Part shown: in pieces, positions 9,754-20,601 of the stretch
Numbering within the stretch: position 1 is the stretch's first letter
Layout: the number at the start of each line of letters is the position of its first letter
Source: Psychrobacter pacificensis
Lineage (GTDB): Bacteria; Pseudomonadota; Gammaproteobacteria; Pseudomonadales; Moraxellaceae
Direction: 5' to 3'
Length of the DNA: 48,588 nt
Assembly (NCBI RefSeq): GCF_900101915.1
Contig: NZ_FNAL01000021.1
Coordinates: 1 to 48,588 of the forward strand
Position numbers and translations under genes: made by a program
The notes under the pieces: generated by a model
What the model was told of the DNA's origin: nothing
Seen by the model: the letters and a program-made list of their open reading frames with translations, nothing else
Databases searched by the model: none

Positions 9754-12700
9754 TTGAAAGATTTACTCGATATCATGCAAAGCCCTACCGGCAACGGTAA
9801 TACAGAGTTTGATAGCATTCAAATTACTCTAGCCTCACCTGACGTCATCAAGTCATGGTCGCATGGCGAAGTAAAAAAACCTGAAACCATCAACTATCGC
9901 ACGTTCAAACCTGAGCGTGATGGTCTTTTTTGTGCCAAAATCTTTGGCCCAGTAAAAGATTTTGAATGTCTATGTGGTAAATATAAGCGCCGTAAGTTCC
10001 AAGGCGTTATCTGCGAAAAATGTGGTGTTGAAGTCACCACTGCGAAAGTTCGTCGTGACCGCATGGGTCATATTGACCTAGCCAGTCCTGTGGCGCACAT
10101 TTGGTTCCTAAAATCACTACCAAGCCGCATCGGTCTATTGCTAGACATGACATTGCGCGATATTGAGCGCGTCCTGTATTTTGAAAGCTACATCGTGACT
10201 GATCCTGGTCTGACTTCTTTAGAAAAGTATCAGTTGCTTGATGATGAAGATTATTACAAAGCACTTGAAGAGTTTGGCGACGAGTTCACTGCCAAGATGG
10301 GTGCGGAAGCTGTCCAAGACCTATTGAAAGATATCGATATGGATCTTGAGATTGATGAGCTGCGTGAAGCGATTCCACAAACAGGTTCTGAGACCAAGCT
10401 TAAGAAGATGTCTAAGCGTCTTAAATTATTAGAAGCATTCCGTGACTCTAATAACAAGCCTGAGTGGATGGTAATGAATATCTTGCCAGTACTACCACCA
10501 GATTTGCGCCCGTTAGTACCGCTAGAAGGTGGTCGTTTTGCGACGTCAGATCTAAACGATCTATATCGCCGTGTGATCAACCGTAACAACCGTCTTAAGC
10601 GTCTGCTTGAGCTGAGTGCACCTGATATCATCGTACGTAACGAAAAACGTATGTTGCAAGAGTCAGTGGATGCGTTGCTTGATAACGGTCGTCGCGGTCG
10701 TGCCATCACTGGTAGTAACAAGCGTCCATTGAAATCTTTGGCTGATATGATCAAAGGTAAGCAAGGTCGTTTCCGTCAGAACTTGCTTGGTAAGCGTGTC
10801 GATTACTCTGGTCGTTCGGTTATCGTTGTAGGCCCAACATTACGTTTACATCAGTGTGGTCTACCGAAGAAAATGGCTCTAGAATTATTCAAGCCATTTA
10901 CTTATAACAAACTATTGTCTCATGGTTTAGCGACTACGATTAAAGCTGCCAAAAAGATGGTAGAGCGTGAAGAGCCACAAGTATGGGATATGCTGGCCAT
11001 GGTTATCCGTGAGCATCCAGTACTTCTCAACCGTGCGCCAACACTTCACCGTTTGGGTTTACAGGCATTTGAGCCAGTATTGATCGAAGGTAAAGCAATC
11101 CAGTTGCATCCGCTTGTTTGTACTGCATTCAACGCCGATTTCGATGGTGACCAAATGGCCGTTCACGTGCCATTGACCCTAGAAGCACAGCTTGAATCGC
11201 GTGCCTTGATGATGTCTACTAACAACATCTTGTCACCTGCGAACGGTGATCCGATCATCGTACCCTCACAGGATGTTGTACTAGGTCTATATTACATCAG
11301 TCGCTCGTCTATCAATGCCAAAGGCGAAGGCATGATATTTTCGACCGTCAACGAAGCTTTGCGTGCAATTGGTTCAAACGATTTACATGTAAACGCGAAG
11401 ATCAAAGTGCGTGTCACTGAAACGCAAATTGACGAAGACGGTAACGAGAGCAAAGAAACCAGTATCAAAGATACGGTTGCTGGTCGTCTACTTATCTGGA
11501 ACATCATGCCTAAAGGTATGACGTTTGATGAGTGTAACCAAGAGATGACGAAGAAAAATATTTCTCGTTTGATCAACTCTTGCTACCGTAAAGTGGGCGT
11601 CAAAGAAAGCGTTATGTTTGCTGACCAATTGATGTATCTTGGTTTTGCTCAAGCAACGCTATCTGGTGTGTCTATCGGTATCGATGATATGGTCATTCCA
11701 CCACTGAAAAAGCAAATCATCGAAGTGGCAGAAGGCGAAGTTCGCGAAATCGAAGATCAATTTGAGCAAGGCTTTGTGACCGCTGGTGAGCGCTATAATA
11801 AAGTCGTTGATATCTGGTCACGTACCAATGACAAAGTCGCTAAGGCGATGATGGATAATTTGGCCACAGATAAAGTTATCAACGCCCAAGGTGAAGAAGA
11901 CGAGCAGAAATCATTCAACTCGATCTTTATCATGTCGGATTCTGGTGCTCGTGGTAGTGCGGCACAGATTCGTCAGTTGGCCGGTATGCGTGGTTTGATG
12001 GCGAAACCAGATGGCTCAATCATTGAGACACCAATTAAAGCGAACTTCCGTGAAGGTTTGACCGTACTACAGTACTTCATCTCAACTCACGGTGCACGTA
12101 AAGGTCTAGCGGATACAGCACTAAAAACAGCTAACTCAGGTTACCTAACTCGTCGCTTGGTCGATGTGGCGCAAGATTTGGTTGTGACCAGCGAAGACTG
12201 TGGTACCGAAGAAGGCTTGCTCATGAAGCCACATATCCAAGGTGGTGAAATCATTGAGAAGCTAGGCGAGCTAGTACTTGGTCGTGTAACTGCACGTGAT
12301 GTGACGTATAACGATGATGCTGATAAAGTATTGGTTCCAGCTGGTACTTTGATTGATGAGTATTGGGTTAATGTCCTTGATAACAACGCAATCGATGATA
12401 TCTGGGTACGTTCGGTGATTACTTGTGATATCGAACATGGTGTGTGTTCACAATGCTATGGTCGTGACCTTGCACGTGGTCACAAAGTGAATATCGGCGA
12501 GTCAGTTGGTGTTATGGCCGCTCAGTCTATCGGTGAGCCAGGTACTCAGTTGACCATGCGTACGTTCCACGTGGGCGGGGCCGCGAGTTCAGCATCTGTG
12601 GACAACAGCATCTCTGTACGTAATGCTGGTCAAGCGCACTTTGAAAACATGAAAACGGTACAGCATACTGATGGTCACTTAGTCATCGTATCGCGTTCAG

Positions 12701-13971
12701 CTGAAATCGCGTTGACTGATGAGCTTGGCCGTGAGCGTGAGCGCTATAAATTACCGTACGGTTCAAGCGTTCTTGTAAAAGACGAAGAGCAGGTTGAAAG
12801 CGGTCAAACCATCGCTAAATGGGATCCGCATACTCATCCAATTATCACAGAATTTGCTGGTACAGCACGTTTCAGTGATATCGTTGATGGTTCAACGGCG
12901 ACCGTTAAGGTTGATGATGCCACTGGTATGAGCTCGTTTGAGATTCTAGCGACTCGTGACCGTTCAAGTTCAGCAAAAGACCTACGTCCTGCCATTATCT
13001 TGAACACTGACGAAGGCAAAGAAGTGGTTTACTTCTTACCAGCTGAAACGATCATTCGCGTGAGCGATGGTGAAAAAGTAGCAGCAGGTTCGATTCTAGG
13101 CCGTGTTCCACAAGCCTCTTCTGGTACAAAAGATATTACCGGTGGTCTACCACGTGTTGCTGATCTATTTGAAGCACGTCGTCCAAAAGATCACGCCATC
13201 ATGGCAGAAATGACAGGTGTCGTAAGCTTTGGTAAAGAGACCAAAGGTAAGAACCGCTTCATTATTACCAATGAAGATGGCGAAGTACATGAAGAGCTGA
13301 TTCCAAAATGGCGTCAAATCAACGTCTTTGAAAACGAGACGGTAGCACGTGGTGAGATTATTGCAGATGGTCCACAAAACCCGCATGATATCTTGCGTTT
13401 GAAAGGCCAGACGGCACTTGCTGATTATATCGTCAACGAAGTACAGGACGTCTATCGCTTGCAGGGTGTAAAAATCAACGATAAGCACATCGAAGTTATT
13501 ATTCGTCAGATGCTGCGTAAAGTTGAAGTCACTGACGGCGGCGATTCAAGCCACTTCAAAGGTGATCAGGTCGAGTATGCAGATATCAAAGCGTTGAATG
13601 CGAAACTAGAAGCGGAAGACAAATTCCCAGTACAGTTTGAACGTCAATTATTAGGTATCACTAAGGCAAGTCTTGCAACGGAAAGCTTTATCTCAGCGGC
13701 GTCTTTCCAAGAAACAACCCGTGTACTAACGGCGGCGGCTGTGACTGGTAAAGTGGATGAGCTACGTGGTCTGAAAGAAAACGTGGTGGTTGGTCGCTTG
13801 ATTCCTGCAGGTACGGGTCTTGCTTATCACAAGGCACGCAAAGAGACAGCGGATCAGAAGCTACAAGACAGTGATCTAAATGCAGCGTTTGATATGACTG
13901 CAAGCGCTGACAGCAAAGACTTTGCAAGCTTTGATGAGGCCTTTGCTCAAGAGCTAAATCAAAATAATTAA
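9754..13971 (+). CDS. rpoC: DNA-directed RNA polymerase subunit beta'
   Basis: The beta' subunit carries the catalytic magnesium site. The 1405-residue protein matches the E. coli length (1407). Landmarks in order: the N-terminal zinc ribbon [11 protein letters not shown]...CEKCG (about residues 70-88), the catalytic [15 protein letters not shown] with three aspartates (about 460), the bridge helix/trigger loop region ([15 protein letters not shown], here [18 protein letters not shown]), and a second zinc site (CGTEEG...[11 protein letters not shown]). The start is TTG at 9754, chosen because the normal N-terminus MKDLLDIMQ begins there behind CGGAG (9742-9746). A TTG start on such a central gene may tune expression. 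A terminator follows. Confidence 0.98.
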   Translation: MKDLLDIMQSPTGNGNTEFDSIQITLASPDVIKSWSHGEVKKPETINYRTFKPERDGLFCAKIFGPVKDFECLCGKYKRRKFQGVICEKCGVEVTTAKVRRDRMGHIDLASPVAHIWFLKSLPSRIGLLLDMTLRDIERVLYFESYIVTDPGLTSLEKYQLLDDEDYYKALEEFGDEFTAKMGAEAVQDLLKDIDMDLEIDELREAIPQTGSETKLKKMSKRLKLLEAFRDSNNKPEWMVMNILPVLPPDLRPLVPLEGGRFATSDLNDLYRRVINRNNRLKRLLELSAPDIIVRNEKRMLQESVDALLDNGRRGRAITGSNKRPLKSLADMIKGKQGRFRQNLLGKRVDYSGRSVIVVGPTLRLHQCGLPKKMALELFKPFTYNKLLSHGLATTIKAAKKMVEREEPQVWDMLAMVIREHPVLLNRAPTLHRLGLQAFEPVLIEGKAIQLHPLVCTAFNADFDGDQMAVHVPLTLEAQLESRALMMSTNNILSPANGDPIIVPSQDVVLGLYYISRSSINAKGEGMIFSTVNEALRAIGSNDLHVNAKIKVRVTETQIDEDGNESKETSIKDTVAGRLLIWNIMPKGMTFDECNQEMTKKNISRLINSCYRKVGVKESVMFADQLMYLGFAQATLSGVSIGIDDMVIPPLKKQIIEVAEGEVREIEDQFEQGFVTAGERYNKVVDIWSRTNDKVAKAMMDNLATDKVINAQGEEDEQKSFNSIFIMSDSGARGSAAQIRQLAGMRGLMAKPDGSIIETPIKANFREGLTVLQYFISTHGARKGLADTALKTANSGYLTRRLVDVAQDLVVTSEDCGTEEGLLMKPHIQGGEIIEKLGELVLGRVTARDVTYNDDADKVLVPAGTLIDEYWVNVLDNNAIDDIWVRSVITCDIEHGVCSQCYGRDLARGHKVNIGESVGVMAAQSIGEPGTQLTMRTFHVGGAASSASVDNSISVRNAGQAHFENMKTVQHTDGHLVIVSRSAEIALTDELGRERERYKLPYGSSVLVKDEEQVESGQTIAKWDPHTHPIITEFAGTARFSDIVDGSTATVKVDDATGMSSFEILATRDRSSSAKDLRPAIILNTDEGKEVVYFLPAETIIRVSDGEKVAAGSILGRVPQASSGTKDITGGLPRVADLFEARRPKDHAIMAEMTGVVSFGKETKGKNRFIITNEDGEVHEELIPKWRQINVFENETVARGEIIADGPQNPHDILRLKGQTALADYIVNEVQDVYRLQGVKINDKHIEVIIRQMLRKVEVTDGGDSSHFKGDQVEYADIKALNAKLEAEDKFPVQFERQLLGITKASLATESFISAASFQETTRVLTAAAVTGKVDELRGLKENVVVGRLIPAGTGLAYHKARKETADQKLQDSDLNAAFDMTASADSKDFASFDEAFAQELNQNN

Positions 13972-14004
13972 TCGTATTAAGTATTTTGTTTCATTCCCAA
14001 TTTA

Positions 14005-14036
14005 AGAAAAAGCCAGCCTAAGTCGCTGGCTTTTTT
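14005..14036 (+). terminator. Terminator of the rpoBC operon
   Basis: Stem AAGCCAGC / GCTGGCTT with a seven-base loop, an A-run before and TTTTTT after, starting 34 bases after the rpoC stop. Confidence 0.92.
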
Positions 14037-14136
14037 GTGTGTATAAAAACTGAGAAAGGCATGGTGCTATTATCTAAAAAAATAGTACACTGGAAAATAA
14101 GCCTCAATTTACTATCTATAGAAGGATAAGTCGCAC

Positions 14137-14661
14137 ATGGCAGGTAAAACTCGCGTTGCCAAATATCAAGCAGATCGTACCAATCAAAAACTGTATTTCT
14201 GCCGTCTCTCTTGTCAAGCAGCAGGCAGCACCAATGATAAGCAGCTATATCAAGCTCATTGTGAAACGGCTATTTTTCATTTGTATGGTGCGCTGCTGGC
14301 ATTCACTCAAGAACTGGGTCATTTTTATAGCTTAAATATGACCGCACCAACTTTGTCAGATATTGAGCAAGCACTAAGCGAGCGCACGCAGGTATCTCCT
14401 GAGATTCAGCGTTTGCAGCAATTGCAGCAGCAAGGCTTTATTGCAAATATAGAGCGCGCTTATGAGCGTTGTCTCTATGCGGTACCACCAGATACGGTTG
14501 TGGATGAAAAACCAAGTAGCGATTTATCTGCGCCCGACCTTATTGTGAATGTCGTTACTTTGTCAAATCAATGGTTACCTGATGAGGCAACGATAAGAGA
14601 ATGGCGTAATCAGCTTTTAGAACTGATCGAGCAACTACGTGCAGGGATGGTTGAGTTTTAG
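14137..14661 (+). CDS. DUF6586-like protein of unknown function
   Basis: A 174-residue soluble protein with no signal peptide or membrane segment. It resembles by eye the small family annotated DUF6586 in Pseudomonas and Acinetobacter: an N-terminal RTNQKLYFCRL segment, a middle block ETAIFHLYGALLAFTQELGHFY, a glutamine-rich helical stretch (about 88-98, QRLQQLQQQGF), and a C-terminal WRNQLLELIEQLRAGMVEF ending. No catalytic motif is visible and the function is unknown. An AAGGAT site lies before the ATG. It stands alone between the rpoC terminator and a bidirectional terminator, so it is probably transcribed as a single gene. Confidence 0.8.
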   Translation: MAGKTRVAKYQADRTNQKLYFCRLSCQAAGSTNDKQLYQAHCETAIFHLYGALLAFTQELGHFYSLNMTAPTLSDIEQALSERTQVSPEIQRLQQLQQQGFIANIERAYERCLYAVPPDTVVDEKPSSDLSAPDLIVNVVTLSNQWLPDEATIREWRNQLLELIEQLRAGMVEF

Positions 14662-14693
14662 CAGGATGAGTCTATTCGAAATATAATATCTAC

Positions 14694-14737
14694 AAAAAAA
14701 GGCTTATTCAGTGATGACTGAATAAGCCTTTTTTTTA
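14694..14737. terminator. Bidirectional terminator between the DUF6586-like gene and ponA
   Basis: A perfect 12-base stem GGCTTATTCAGT / ACTGAATAAGCC (14701-14712 with 14717-14728), a GATG loop, seven A's on the left and eight T's on the right. It can end transcripts of the two converging genes in both directions. Confidence 0.95.
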
Positions 14738-14763
14738 TATCGGTAGCTAGAGATACCAGTAGA

Positions 14764-17412
14764 TTACTCTGGCATCGGGGGCATACGCTGGACCGGCGTG
14801 ACCGATAAAGGGTTTTGCGGCACGCTATCGTTACTACGGCTATTGTTTGCTTGAGCTACTGCTGAGTTGTTAGTATCTGCAGTGGGCTCGGCGACTGTCG
14901 GTTTGCGCTGCTGAATTTGAGTCTTGACCGGTTTTGCTGGTGCGCTATTATCAGAGATGTCGTCATCATCAGTTATAATACCATCATCGGTCATTTCTAT
15001 AATTTGCTGTTGCTGCTTTTTAGATTTTGAGCGGTTATTGATAGACACCCATTGGTTTGGCGTGTCTTTGAGCTGAGTTTTCATAAAGTCCATCCAGATG
15101 GGCAGGGCAGCCACACCACCATACTCTCGGCGACCCATAGATGTTGGCTGATCAAACCCCATCCATACAACCGTTGCATTGGTAGGATGAAACCCTGCAA
15201 ACCAAGCGTCTTTGGCTTCGTTGGTTGTACCGGTTTTGCCGCCAATATCATCACGGCCTAAGGCTTTTGCTCGTACTGCAGTACCACGTTGCACCACATC
15301 ACGTAAAATATCTGCCATTTCAAATGCTACTCTAGGCTTTAATATTCTTGGTGCTTGTTTGGCTGCTATGTATTGTACGACAGGTGCTTTTAGGCGATCT
15401 GATTGTGGACCAGCGTCGTAGACGGTAAGGTCGATTGCTTCATCCGTTACTTCTACATTTTCACTATTTTCTAGCTCTGTGCTCTCGGTAGCCAATTCTT
15501 CAGTAGTACTGTTTTTATCTTCTAATGACTTGTTATATTCTTCTATCAGGTTTTTATTAACCGCTTCAAGTTGCTCATTAAAGCATAAGGCGCAAGCCTG
15601 AAGTGGATTGGCCTGAAATAATAACTCATTTTTATAGTTATAAATTTGCTCAATAAAGTAAGGTTGTACGCGGTGACCACCATTTGCAAAGGTTGAATAC
15701 GCCGTTACCATTTGCAATGGGGTTGCTTGTCCTGCCCCTAGAGCCAACGATAAAGTTGTTGGTAGTTTTTCTTTGTCTAGGCCGAACTCATCTAAGAGGT
15801 TGCGCGCATCAGAGATACCAATGGCTTGTAGGAGACGGATAGAAACCAAGTTGCGAGATAAATACAAACCACGACGTAGCGTGATATCCCCTAAGAAGCG
15901 TTCATCAGAGTTTTTAGGTTTCCAGTCGCCTACTTGAATAGGGCGATCTGAAACAATACTGTCTGGGCGGTAGCCTTTTTCCAAAGCGGCGGTATAGACT
16001 AATGGTTTGATGGTTGAGCCAGGTTGGCGCCATCCTTGTAAGGCTCGGTTGAACTTACTGTGTTTGAAATCAAAACCGCCTACTAATGCATTAACCGCGC
16101 CGGTTTCTGGATTTAATGAAACCAGACTACCTTGTATTTTGGGTATCTGCCCTAGTTGCCAATTACCATTTGCGGTAGGTATCACGCGGACAATATCGTT
16201 TTTGCTCACTATTTGGCTAGCATTATTAGGGTAGTAACCGATACGATTGGCAGAGATGTATTTGCGTGCCCAGCTCATGCCAGACCAATTGACCGTTACA
16301 CTTTCACCAGACTGTAATATCGCTTCAAAACTACGAGAGTTGACTTTGGTAACTTTGGCAGGAGACATATTGCTATAGCGCTGAAAGTTTTCGAGAGGCT
16401 CGTCATTTGCCTCTGCGCCGCGCCAACCATGACGATGCTCGTAAGCAATCAACCCAGTTAATATGGCAGCCTCTGCCGCCGTTTGTGCCTTACTATCGAC
16501 CGTGAGACGAACGCGCCAACCACTGTGCATGACTTGCTCACCATAGCGTTCAACTAAGGTCGCACGTGTCATTTCTGCCAAATAGGGCATATTAACGTCG
16601 AGTTTTTCTTGATATAGCTTAATGCCAACGGGGGAGTTAACGGCCTCATCATGCTGAGCTTTGGTGATATAACCCAACTCATACATACGGCCAATAATCC
16701 AGTTACGCCGAGTCAACGCGCGGCTAGGATTGGCAACAGGATTATATTTAGAAGGGGCTTTTGGTAAACCGGCAAGCATTGCCATTTCAGCAATAGTAAG
16801 ATTATCTAGTGATTTACTATAGTATTTTTTGGCAGCGGCGCGGATACCATAAGCGCCTTCGCCCAAATAAATCTTATTGACATATAAAGTCAAAATATCG
16901 TTTTTACTCAGCTCGTCTTCGATTTTACGTGCTAAAAATAATTCCGTCAGTTTGCGGTTTAGAGTACGCTCAGGACTTAAAAAATAATTTTTGGCGACCT
17001 GCATCGTAATAGTTGAGCCACCAGTCTGACTGTCATCATCAGTCACCACTTCAGTGACCGCGCGTCCAAGACCTTTGATACTGATGCCACTATGCTGAAA
17101 GAAAGAAGCATCTTCTGCCGCTAAAAAAGCGTGAGTCAAATCTTCAGGAATTTCATCAAATGTGACTGGTAACGATAAACGATTGCCGTATTGGCCGATT
17201 AATTTGTCATCGCTACTATAAATCTGCAATGGCATTTCTAAATTGGCAGTTTTTATCTCTTGAATACTGGGCAAAGTTGGCGATAAATACATCGCCATCC
17301 CATAAAAACCAATAGGTACAGCAAGCGCTAAGATAACTGCCAATGCTAGGCAAGCGACAAAAAGTCCCACCAAGAAATGAATGAGACGAGCGGTAGCATT
17401 TTTTTTGGCCAT
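14764..17412 (-). CDS. mrcA: Penicillin-binding protein 1A (class A, bifunctional)
   Basis: This protein polymerises glycan strands and cross-links peptidoglycan in the periplasm. The 882-residue protein has one N-terminal membrane segment (about 11-40). Its glycosyltransferase domain carries the catalytic Glu100 in AAEDASFFQHSG and the GGSTITMQVAKN block. The transpeptidase domain has Ser466/Lys469 (GSTIK), an SRN motif (YLSRNLVS), and KTGTT. Between the catalytic blocks there is an OB-like PBP1A insert. The C-terminal ~80 residues are low complexity (Asp runs, Gln/Pro/Ser rich), probably a flexible periplasmic tail. It is divergent from pilM with 192 bases between them, the arrangement of ponA-pilM in Pseudomonas. 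Confidence 0.97.
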   Translation of the reverse strand: MAKKNATARLIHFLVGLFVACLALAVILALAVPIGFYGMAMYLSPTLPSIQEIKTANLEMPLQIYSSDDKLIGQYGNRLSLPVTFDEIPEDLTHAFLAAEDASFFQHSGISIKGLGRAVTEVVTDDDSQTGGSTITMQVAKNYFLSPERTLNRKLTELFLARKIEDELSKNDILTLYVNKIYLGEGAYGIRAAAKKYYSKSLDNLTIAEMAMLAGLPKAPSKYNPVANPSRALTRRNWIIGRMYELGYITKAQHDEAVNSPVGIKLYQEKLDVNMPYLAEMTRATLVERYGEQVMHSGWRVRLTVDSKAQTAAEAAILTGLIAYEHRHGWRGAEANDEPLENFQRYSNMSPAKVTKVNSRSFEAILQSGESVTVNWSGMSWARKYISANRIGYYPNNASQIVSKNDIVRVIPTANGNWQLGQIPKIQGSLVSLNPETGAVNALVGGFDFKHSKFNRALQGWRQPGSTIKPLVYTAALEKGYRPDSIVSDRPIQVGDWKPKNSDERFLGDITLRRGLYLSRNLVSIRLLQAIGISDARNLLDEFGLDKEKLPTTLSLALGAGQATPLQMVTAYSTFANGGHRVQPYFIEQIYNYKNELLFQANPLQACALCFNEQLEAVNKNLIEEYNKSLEDKNSTTEELATESTELENSENVEVTDEAIDLTVYDAGPQSDRLKAPVVQYIAAKQAPRILKPRVAFEMADILRDVVQRGTAVRAKALGRDDIGGKTGTTNEAKDAWFAGFHPTNATVVWMGFDQPTSMGRREYGGVAALPIWMDFMKTQLKDTPNQWVSINNRSKSKKQQQQIIEMTDDGIITDDDDISDNSAPAKPVKTQIQQRKPTVAEPTADTNNSAVAQANNSRSNDSVPQNPLSVTPVQRMPPMPE

Positions 17413-17604
17413 AATAAGACTTATTCATTAGAATTTGTAGCGGATAAGGTATTATACCTTGAACAAAATCAACAGGTCATAATAAATGTGTAAGTAGGCC
17501 TTAATATATTTTTAAACGCTTGAATCTATCAATTAAGTAAAGTATTGTATTCAATTATTACAAATAACTATCAGATTGTACACTTAATATAAGGTATAGA
17601 GTTT

Positions 17605-18660
17605 GTGAGGCTATTTACTTCAAAAAGTCGACATTTGATTGGTGTGGATATTTGTGCCACTTCAGTAAAAATAGTGGACATACAGCGTCAACAAGGCATG
17701 TTCCACCTAAAATCTTACGGTATTGAGAGACTACCGGAAGGTGTAGTCGTCGACAAACTCCTAGTTGATACAGAGGCGGTTGGCAACATTATAGCGAGTC
17801 TAGCAAGACGTTGCCAAGTTGCGGGCAGTAATGCTGCAACCGCCGTATCAGGATCTGCCGTCATCACCAAAATTATTGATATGGATATGATGCTAAGCGA
17901 TGTTGAGCGTGAAGCACAAATACGTTTGGATGCTGATCAATATGTGCCTTATCCATTAGAAGATGTCAATTTAGATTTTGAGGTGCTAGGTCCATCTTTA
18001 GTGAGTGAGGATATGGTACAAGTACTGCTTGCGGCCTCTCGCTCAGAAAACGTTGATCAGCGTGTTGATGCGTTGGCCTTTGGTGGTATGCAAACCAAGG
18101 TTATGGATATCGAGTCACATGCAATAGAGCGCGCTTTTGGACTGATGGCAGACAATCTGCCAAATATGCCAGAACTGGTCGCTTTGGTTGATATCGGCCA
18201 TAATCAAACCACTTTATATATCGCAAAGAATGGTGAGTTTATTTATAGTCGCGAGCAATTGTTTGGCGGTGTTCAGTTAACAGAAGCGATTCAAAACCGG
18301 TATGGGTTGTCAGCTGAAGAGGCAACGCTGAGCAAACGTGAGCGCACATTGCCTGATGACTACTATCCTGAAGTTTTGACCCCTTTTATAGAAAATACCA
18401 TTCAGCAAATCACTCGTTCCTTACAATTTTACTTCTCCTCAAGTCAGTATAGTAGTATTGACCACGTGGTACTTGCGGGTGGTAGTAGCTCCATTGCAGG
18501 TCTTGCTGGGATGGCACAACAAAAACTCGGTGTAAGCGTTAGTGTTGCCAATCCGTTTACCAATATGACCATTGCGCCTAATATCGATAATGAGCAATTG
18601 ACCATTGACGCGCCAGGATTAATGGCTGCATGCGGTCTTGCGTTAAGGAGCTTTGACTAA
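17605..18660 (+). CDS. pilM: Type IV pilus inner-membrane platform protein PilM
   Basis: PilM is the cytoplasmic actin-like ATPase-fold protein that binds the PilN N-terminus and links the PilNOP alignment complex to the pilus motor. The 351-residue protein has the family opening HLIGVDICATSVKIVDI (phosphate 1-like motif), the middle VALVDIGHNQTTLYI, and the C-terminal VVLAGGSSSIAGL, all nucleotide-binding signatures of the fold. The start is GTG; there is no early ATG in frame. The stop overlaps the pilN start by one base (TAATG). First gene of pilMNOPQ, divergent from mrcA. Confidence 0.96.
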   Translation: MRLFTSKSRHLIGVDICATSVKIVDIQRQQGMFHLKSYGIERLPEGVVVDKLLVDTEAVGNIIASLARRCQVAGSNAATAVSGSAVITKIIDMDMMLSDVEREAQIRLDADQYVPYPLEDVNLDFEVLGPSLVSEDMVQVLLAASRSENVDQRVDALAFGGMQTKVMDIESHAIERAFGLMADNLPNMPELVALVDIGHNQTTLYIAKNGEFIYSREQLFGGVQLTEAIQNRYGLSAEEATLSKRERTLPDDYYPEVLTPFIENTIQQITRSLQFYFSSSQYSSIDHVVLAGGSSSIAGLAGMAQQKLGVSVSVANPFTNMTIAPNIDNEQLTIDAPGLMAACGLALRSFD

Positions 18661-19310
18661 TGGCTCGTATTAACCTTTTACCTTGGCGACAAGAGGAGCG
18701 CGAGCGTCGTAACAAAGAGTTTATGACTCTGATCGTTGCGGTGACTTTGCTCACCTTATTGGCGGCCTTTGCTTCATGGAGCTATTTTAACAATGAGCTT
18801 GATGAACAGCTTGATGCTAATGCTTTGATTGAACAAGAAAATGCACGCTTAGACACCGCATTGACTGAGATTGACAGTTTAGAGCAGCGCCGTGAAGATA
18901 TTATCTCACGTATGCAGGTCATTCAAGACTTGCAAGGTCGGCGTCCTGTACCAGTACGTTTGTGGGATGATCTGGCAAGAGCGATTCCACCAGCGCTTTA
19001 TCTAACCAATCTCAAACGCGAAGGCGATGTATTAACATTGACTGGTCTGGCTGATAACCCAAACATTGTATCTAGCCTGATACGTAATTTGGACAGCAGT
19101 AAATGGATGGGTAACTCAGCAGTTAGCAATATTCAACAGAACATTAGCGCTTATGAAGCGGCCCCTGTACTAAATAATACCGTCACTACGGCTGGTGAGA
19201 CACCGCGTCCAGTCTATCCTGAAGACAGTTATGTACAGTTCGTAGTGACGACTAAAGTACAATCAGAAACGCCTGTCCCTGCGGAAGATGGTGTGGGAGG
19301 GGAGTTATGA
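18660..19310 (+). CDS. pilN: Type IV pilus assembly protein PilN
   Basis: PilN is a bitopic inner-membrane protein that pairs with PilO and docks on PilM. The 216-residue protein begins with MARINLLPWRQEERERR, the conserved INLLPWR peptide that binds PilM. A single membrane helix follows (about 22-43, FMTLIVAVTLLTLLAAFASW), then a coiled coil (about 45-85) and a small periplasmic ferredoxin-like domain. It overlaps pilM and pilO by a few bases, which implies coupled translation and fixed stoichiometry. Confidence 0.96.
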   Translation: MARINLLPWRQEERERRNKEFMTLIVAVTLLTLLAAFASWSYFNNELDEQLDANALIEQENARLDTALTEIDSLEQRREDIISRMQVIQDLQGRRPVPVRLWDDLARAIPPALYLTNLKREGDVLTLTGLADNPNIVSSLIRNLDSSKWMGNSAVSNIQQNISAYEAAPVLNNTVTTAGETPRPVYPEDSYVQFVVTTKVQSETPVPAEDGVGGEL

Positions 19311-20041
19311 AACTTGTCCGTAAAAAAAGCCTGATCAAGACCAAAAAAATTGCTTCAAAACCAAAGAAGCAGTTTGATCTTAATGAATTTCGTCGCAGTT
19401 TTGAGTCACTAGACTCTGAAAACTATGGCAGCTGGCCGTTACCAGTGAAGGTGACGGTGATCGGTCTTATTATTACCTTTATAGCGGCCCTATCATGGGC
19501 GCTACCGATTAGTAGTAAAATCGATGAGATCAATGCTGCTGAAAGTCAGCAACAGACCTTGCTTGAAAGCTATCGTGAAAAAGAATCGCGCGCGCGTCAC
19601 CTACAAGCCTATCAAGCACAGGTCGTTCAGATGGAAACGGAGTTTAATACCTTATTAGACCAGTTGCCAAAAGACACGCGTGTGTCAGAGCTGGTAGAAG
19701 GTATCAATATGACAGGTGTCGGTAGTAATATTCGTTTTCAAGACATCTCTGTCGAACCTGAGATTGAAAATGAATTTTTCATTGAGCAACCGATTCGCAT
19801 TGCTGCTTTAGGTGAATATCATCAGTTTGGTAGTTTTATTAGTGGCCTTGCAGCACTGCCTCGTATCATCACCATGCACGATTTTGAGGTGAGTAACCCA
19901 CAACCGAGCTTAGATGTTTTACCTGAGCTTAATCTAGTCTTGCAAACCAAAACCTATCGTTCAAAAGAAGCGACTCCTGAAGATGAAACGGCTCCTGCAG
20001 GTGATGCCGCCGCTACTGATGCAAATGCAGGAGGTAACTAA
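19307..20041 (+). CDS. pilO: Type IV pilus assembly protein PilO
   Basis: PilO forms heterodimers with PilN and contacts PilP in the periplasm. The 244-residue protein has a basic cytoplasmic N-terminus (lysine-rich to ~25), one membrane helix (about 46-67, VKVTVIGLIITFIAALSWAL), a coiled coil (about 70-115), and a periplasmic domain with the family stretch GEYHQFGSFISGLAALPRII. The tail after ~215 is rich in Ala, Thr and acidic residues. The ATG overlaps the pilN stop (ATGA), and the TAA overlaps the pilP ATG. Confidence 0.96.
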   Translation: MKLVRKKSLIKTKKIASKPKKQFDLNEFRRSFESLDSENYGSWPLPVKVTVIGLIITFIAALSWALPISSKIDEINAAESQQQTLLESYREKESRARHLQAYQAQVVQMETEFNTLLDQLPKDTRVSELVEGINMTGVGSNIRFQDISVEPEIENEFFIEQPIRIAALGEYHQFGSFISGLAALPRIITMHDFEVSNPQPSLDVLPELNLVLQTKTYRSKEATPEDETAPAGDAAATDANAGGN

Positions 20042-20574
20042 TGAGTATGCAAAAACTACCCATGCTGTTGACTTTAAGTATCTCAGTGCTAGCGATGACT
20101 GGCTGTACGGATCGTATCGGTATGGCAGAGCAAGCGATGACTGACATCCGTAACCAGCCAGCGCAGCCTATCGAACCACCACCCAAAGCTGAACTAGTAG
20201 AAGACTTCGTCTATAGTGCAAGCTCACAGCGCAGCCCGTTTTTACCACCGAGCTTGGTGAATGTAGAGGGTCCTACCACTTCTATTGATGGCGTGCGCCC
20301 AGATATTACACGTGTAAAAGAACCACTTGAACAATACGAGTTATCGCAACTGGTTTTTCGAGGCGTAGTAGTGTCGCCTGAAGGTCAGCGATACGCATTG
20401 GTACAACGTCCTGATGGTTCAGTTGCTAGTGTGAAGGTAGGTGATTATCTTGGATTGAATGACGGCCGTATTGTTGAAATCACGCCGACCCAGATCAATT
20501 TGATTGAAATTGTGCCAGACAGCCGCGCTGGGTTTATTGAAAAACCCCAGTCGCTGGTATCCCCTATAAGCTAA
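20041..20574 (+). CDS. pilP: Type IV pilus lipoprotein PilP
   Basis: PilP is an inner-membrane lipoprotein that connects the PilNO complex to the secretin PilQ. The 177-residue protein has a lipoprotein signal peptide with the lipidated cysteine at position 22 (LAMTGC), a proline-rich linker (about 37-50), the segment QRSPFLPPS, and the C-terminal beta domain (LSQLVFRGVVVSPEGQRYAL, then VKVGDYLGLNDGRI). All are family features. It starts within the pilO stop codon; pilQ follows after 27 bases. Confidence 0.96.
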   Translation: MSMQKLPMLLTLSISVLAMTGCTDRIGMAEQAMTDIRNQPAQPIEPPPKAELVEDFVYSASSQRSPFLPPSLVNVEGPTTSIDGVRPDITRVKEPLEQYELSQLVFRGVVVSPEGQRYALVQRPDGSVASVKVGDYLGLNDGRIVEITPTQINLIEIVPDSRAGFIEKPQSLVSPIS

Positions 20575-20601
20575 GTCGGCAGATTTTTTGAGGAATAAAT
20601 A

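Noticed and set aside
10254..10754. 166-codon antisense frame inside rpoC
   Set aside because: A serine/arginine-rich shadow of the conserved rpoC coding strand.
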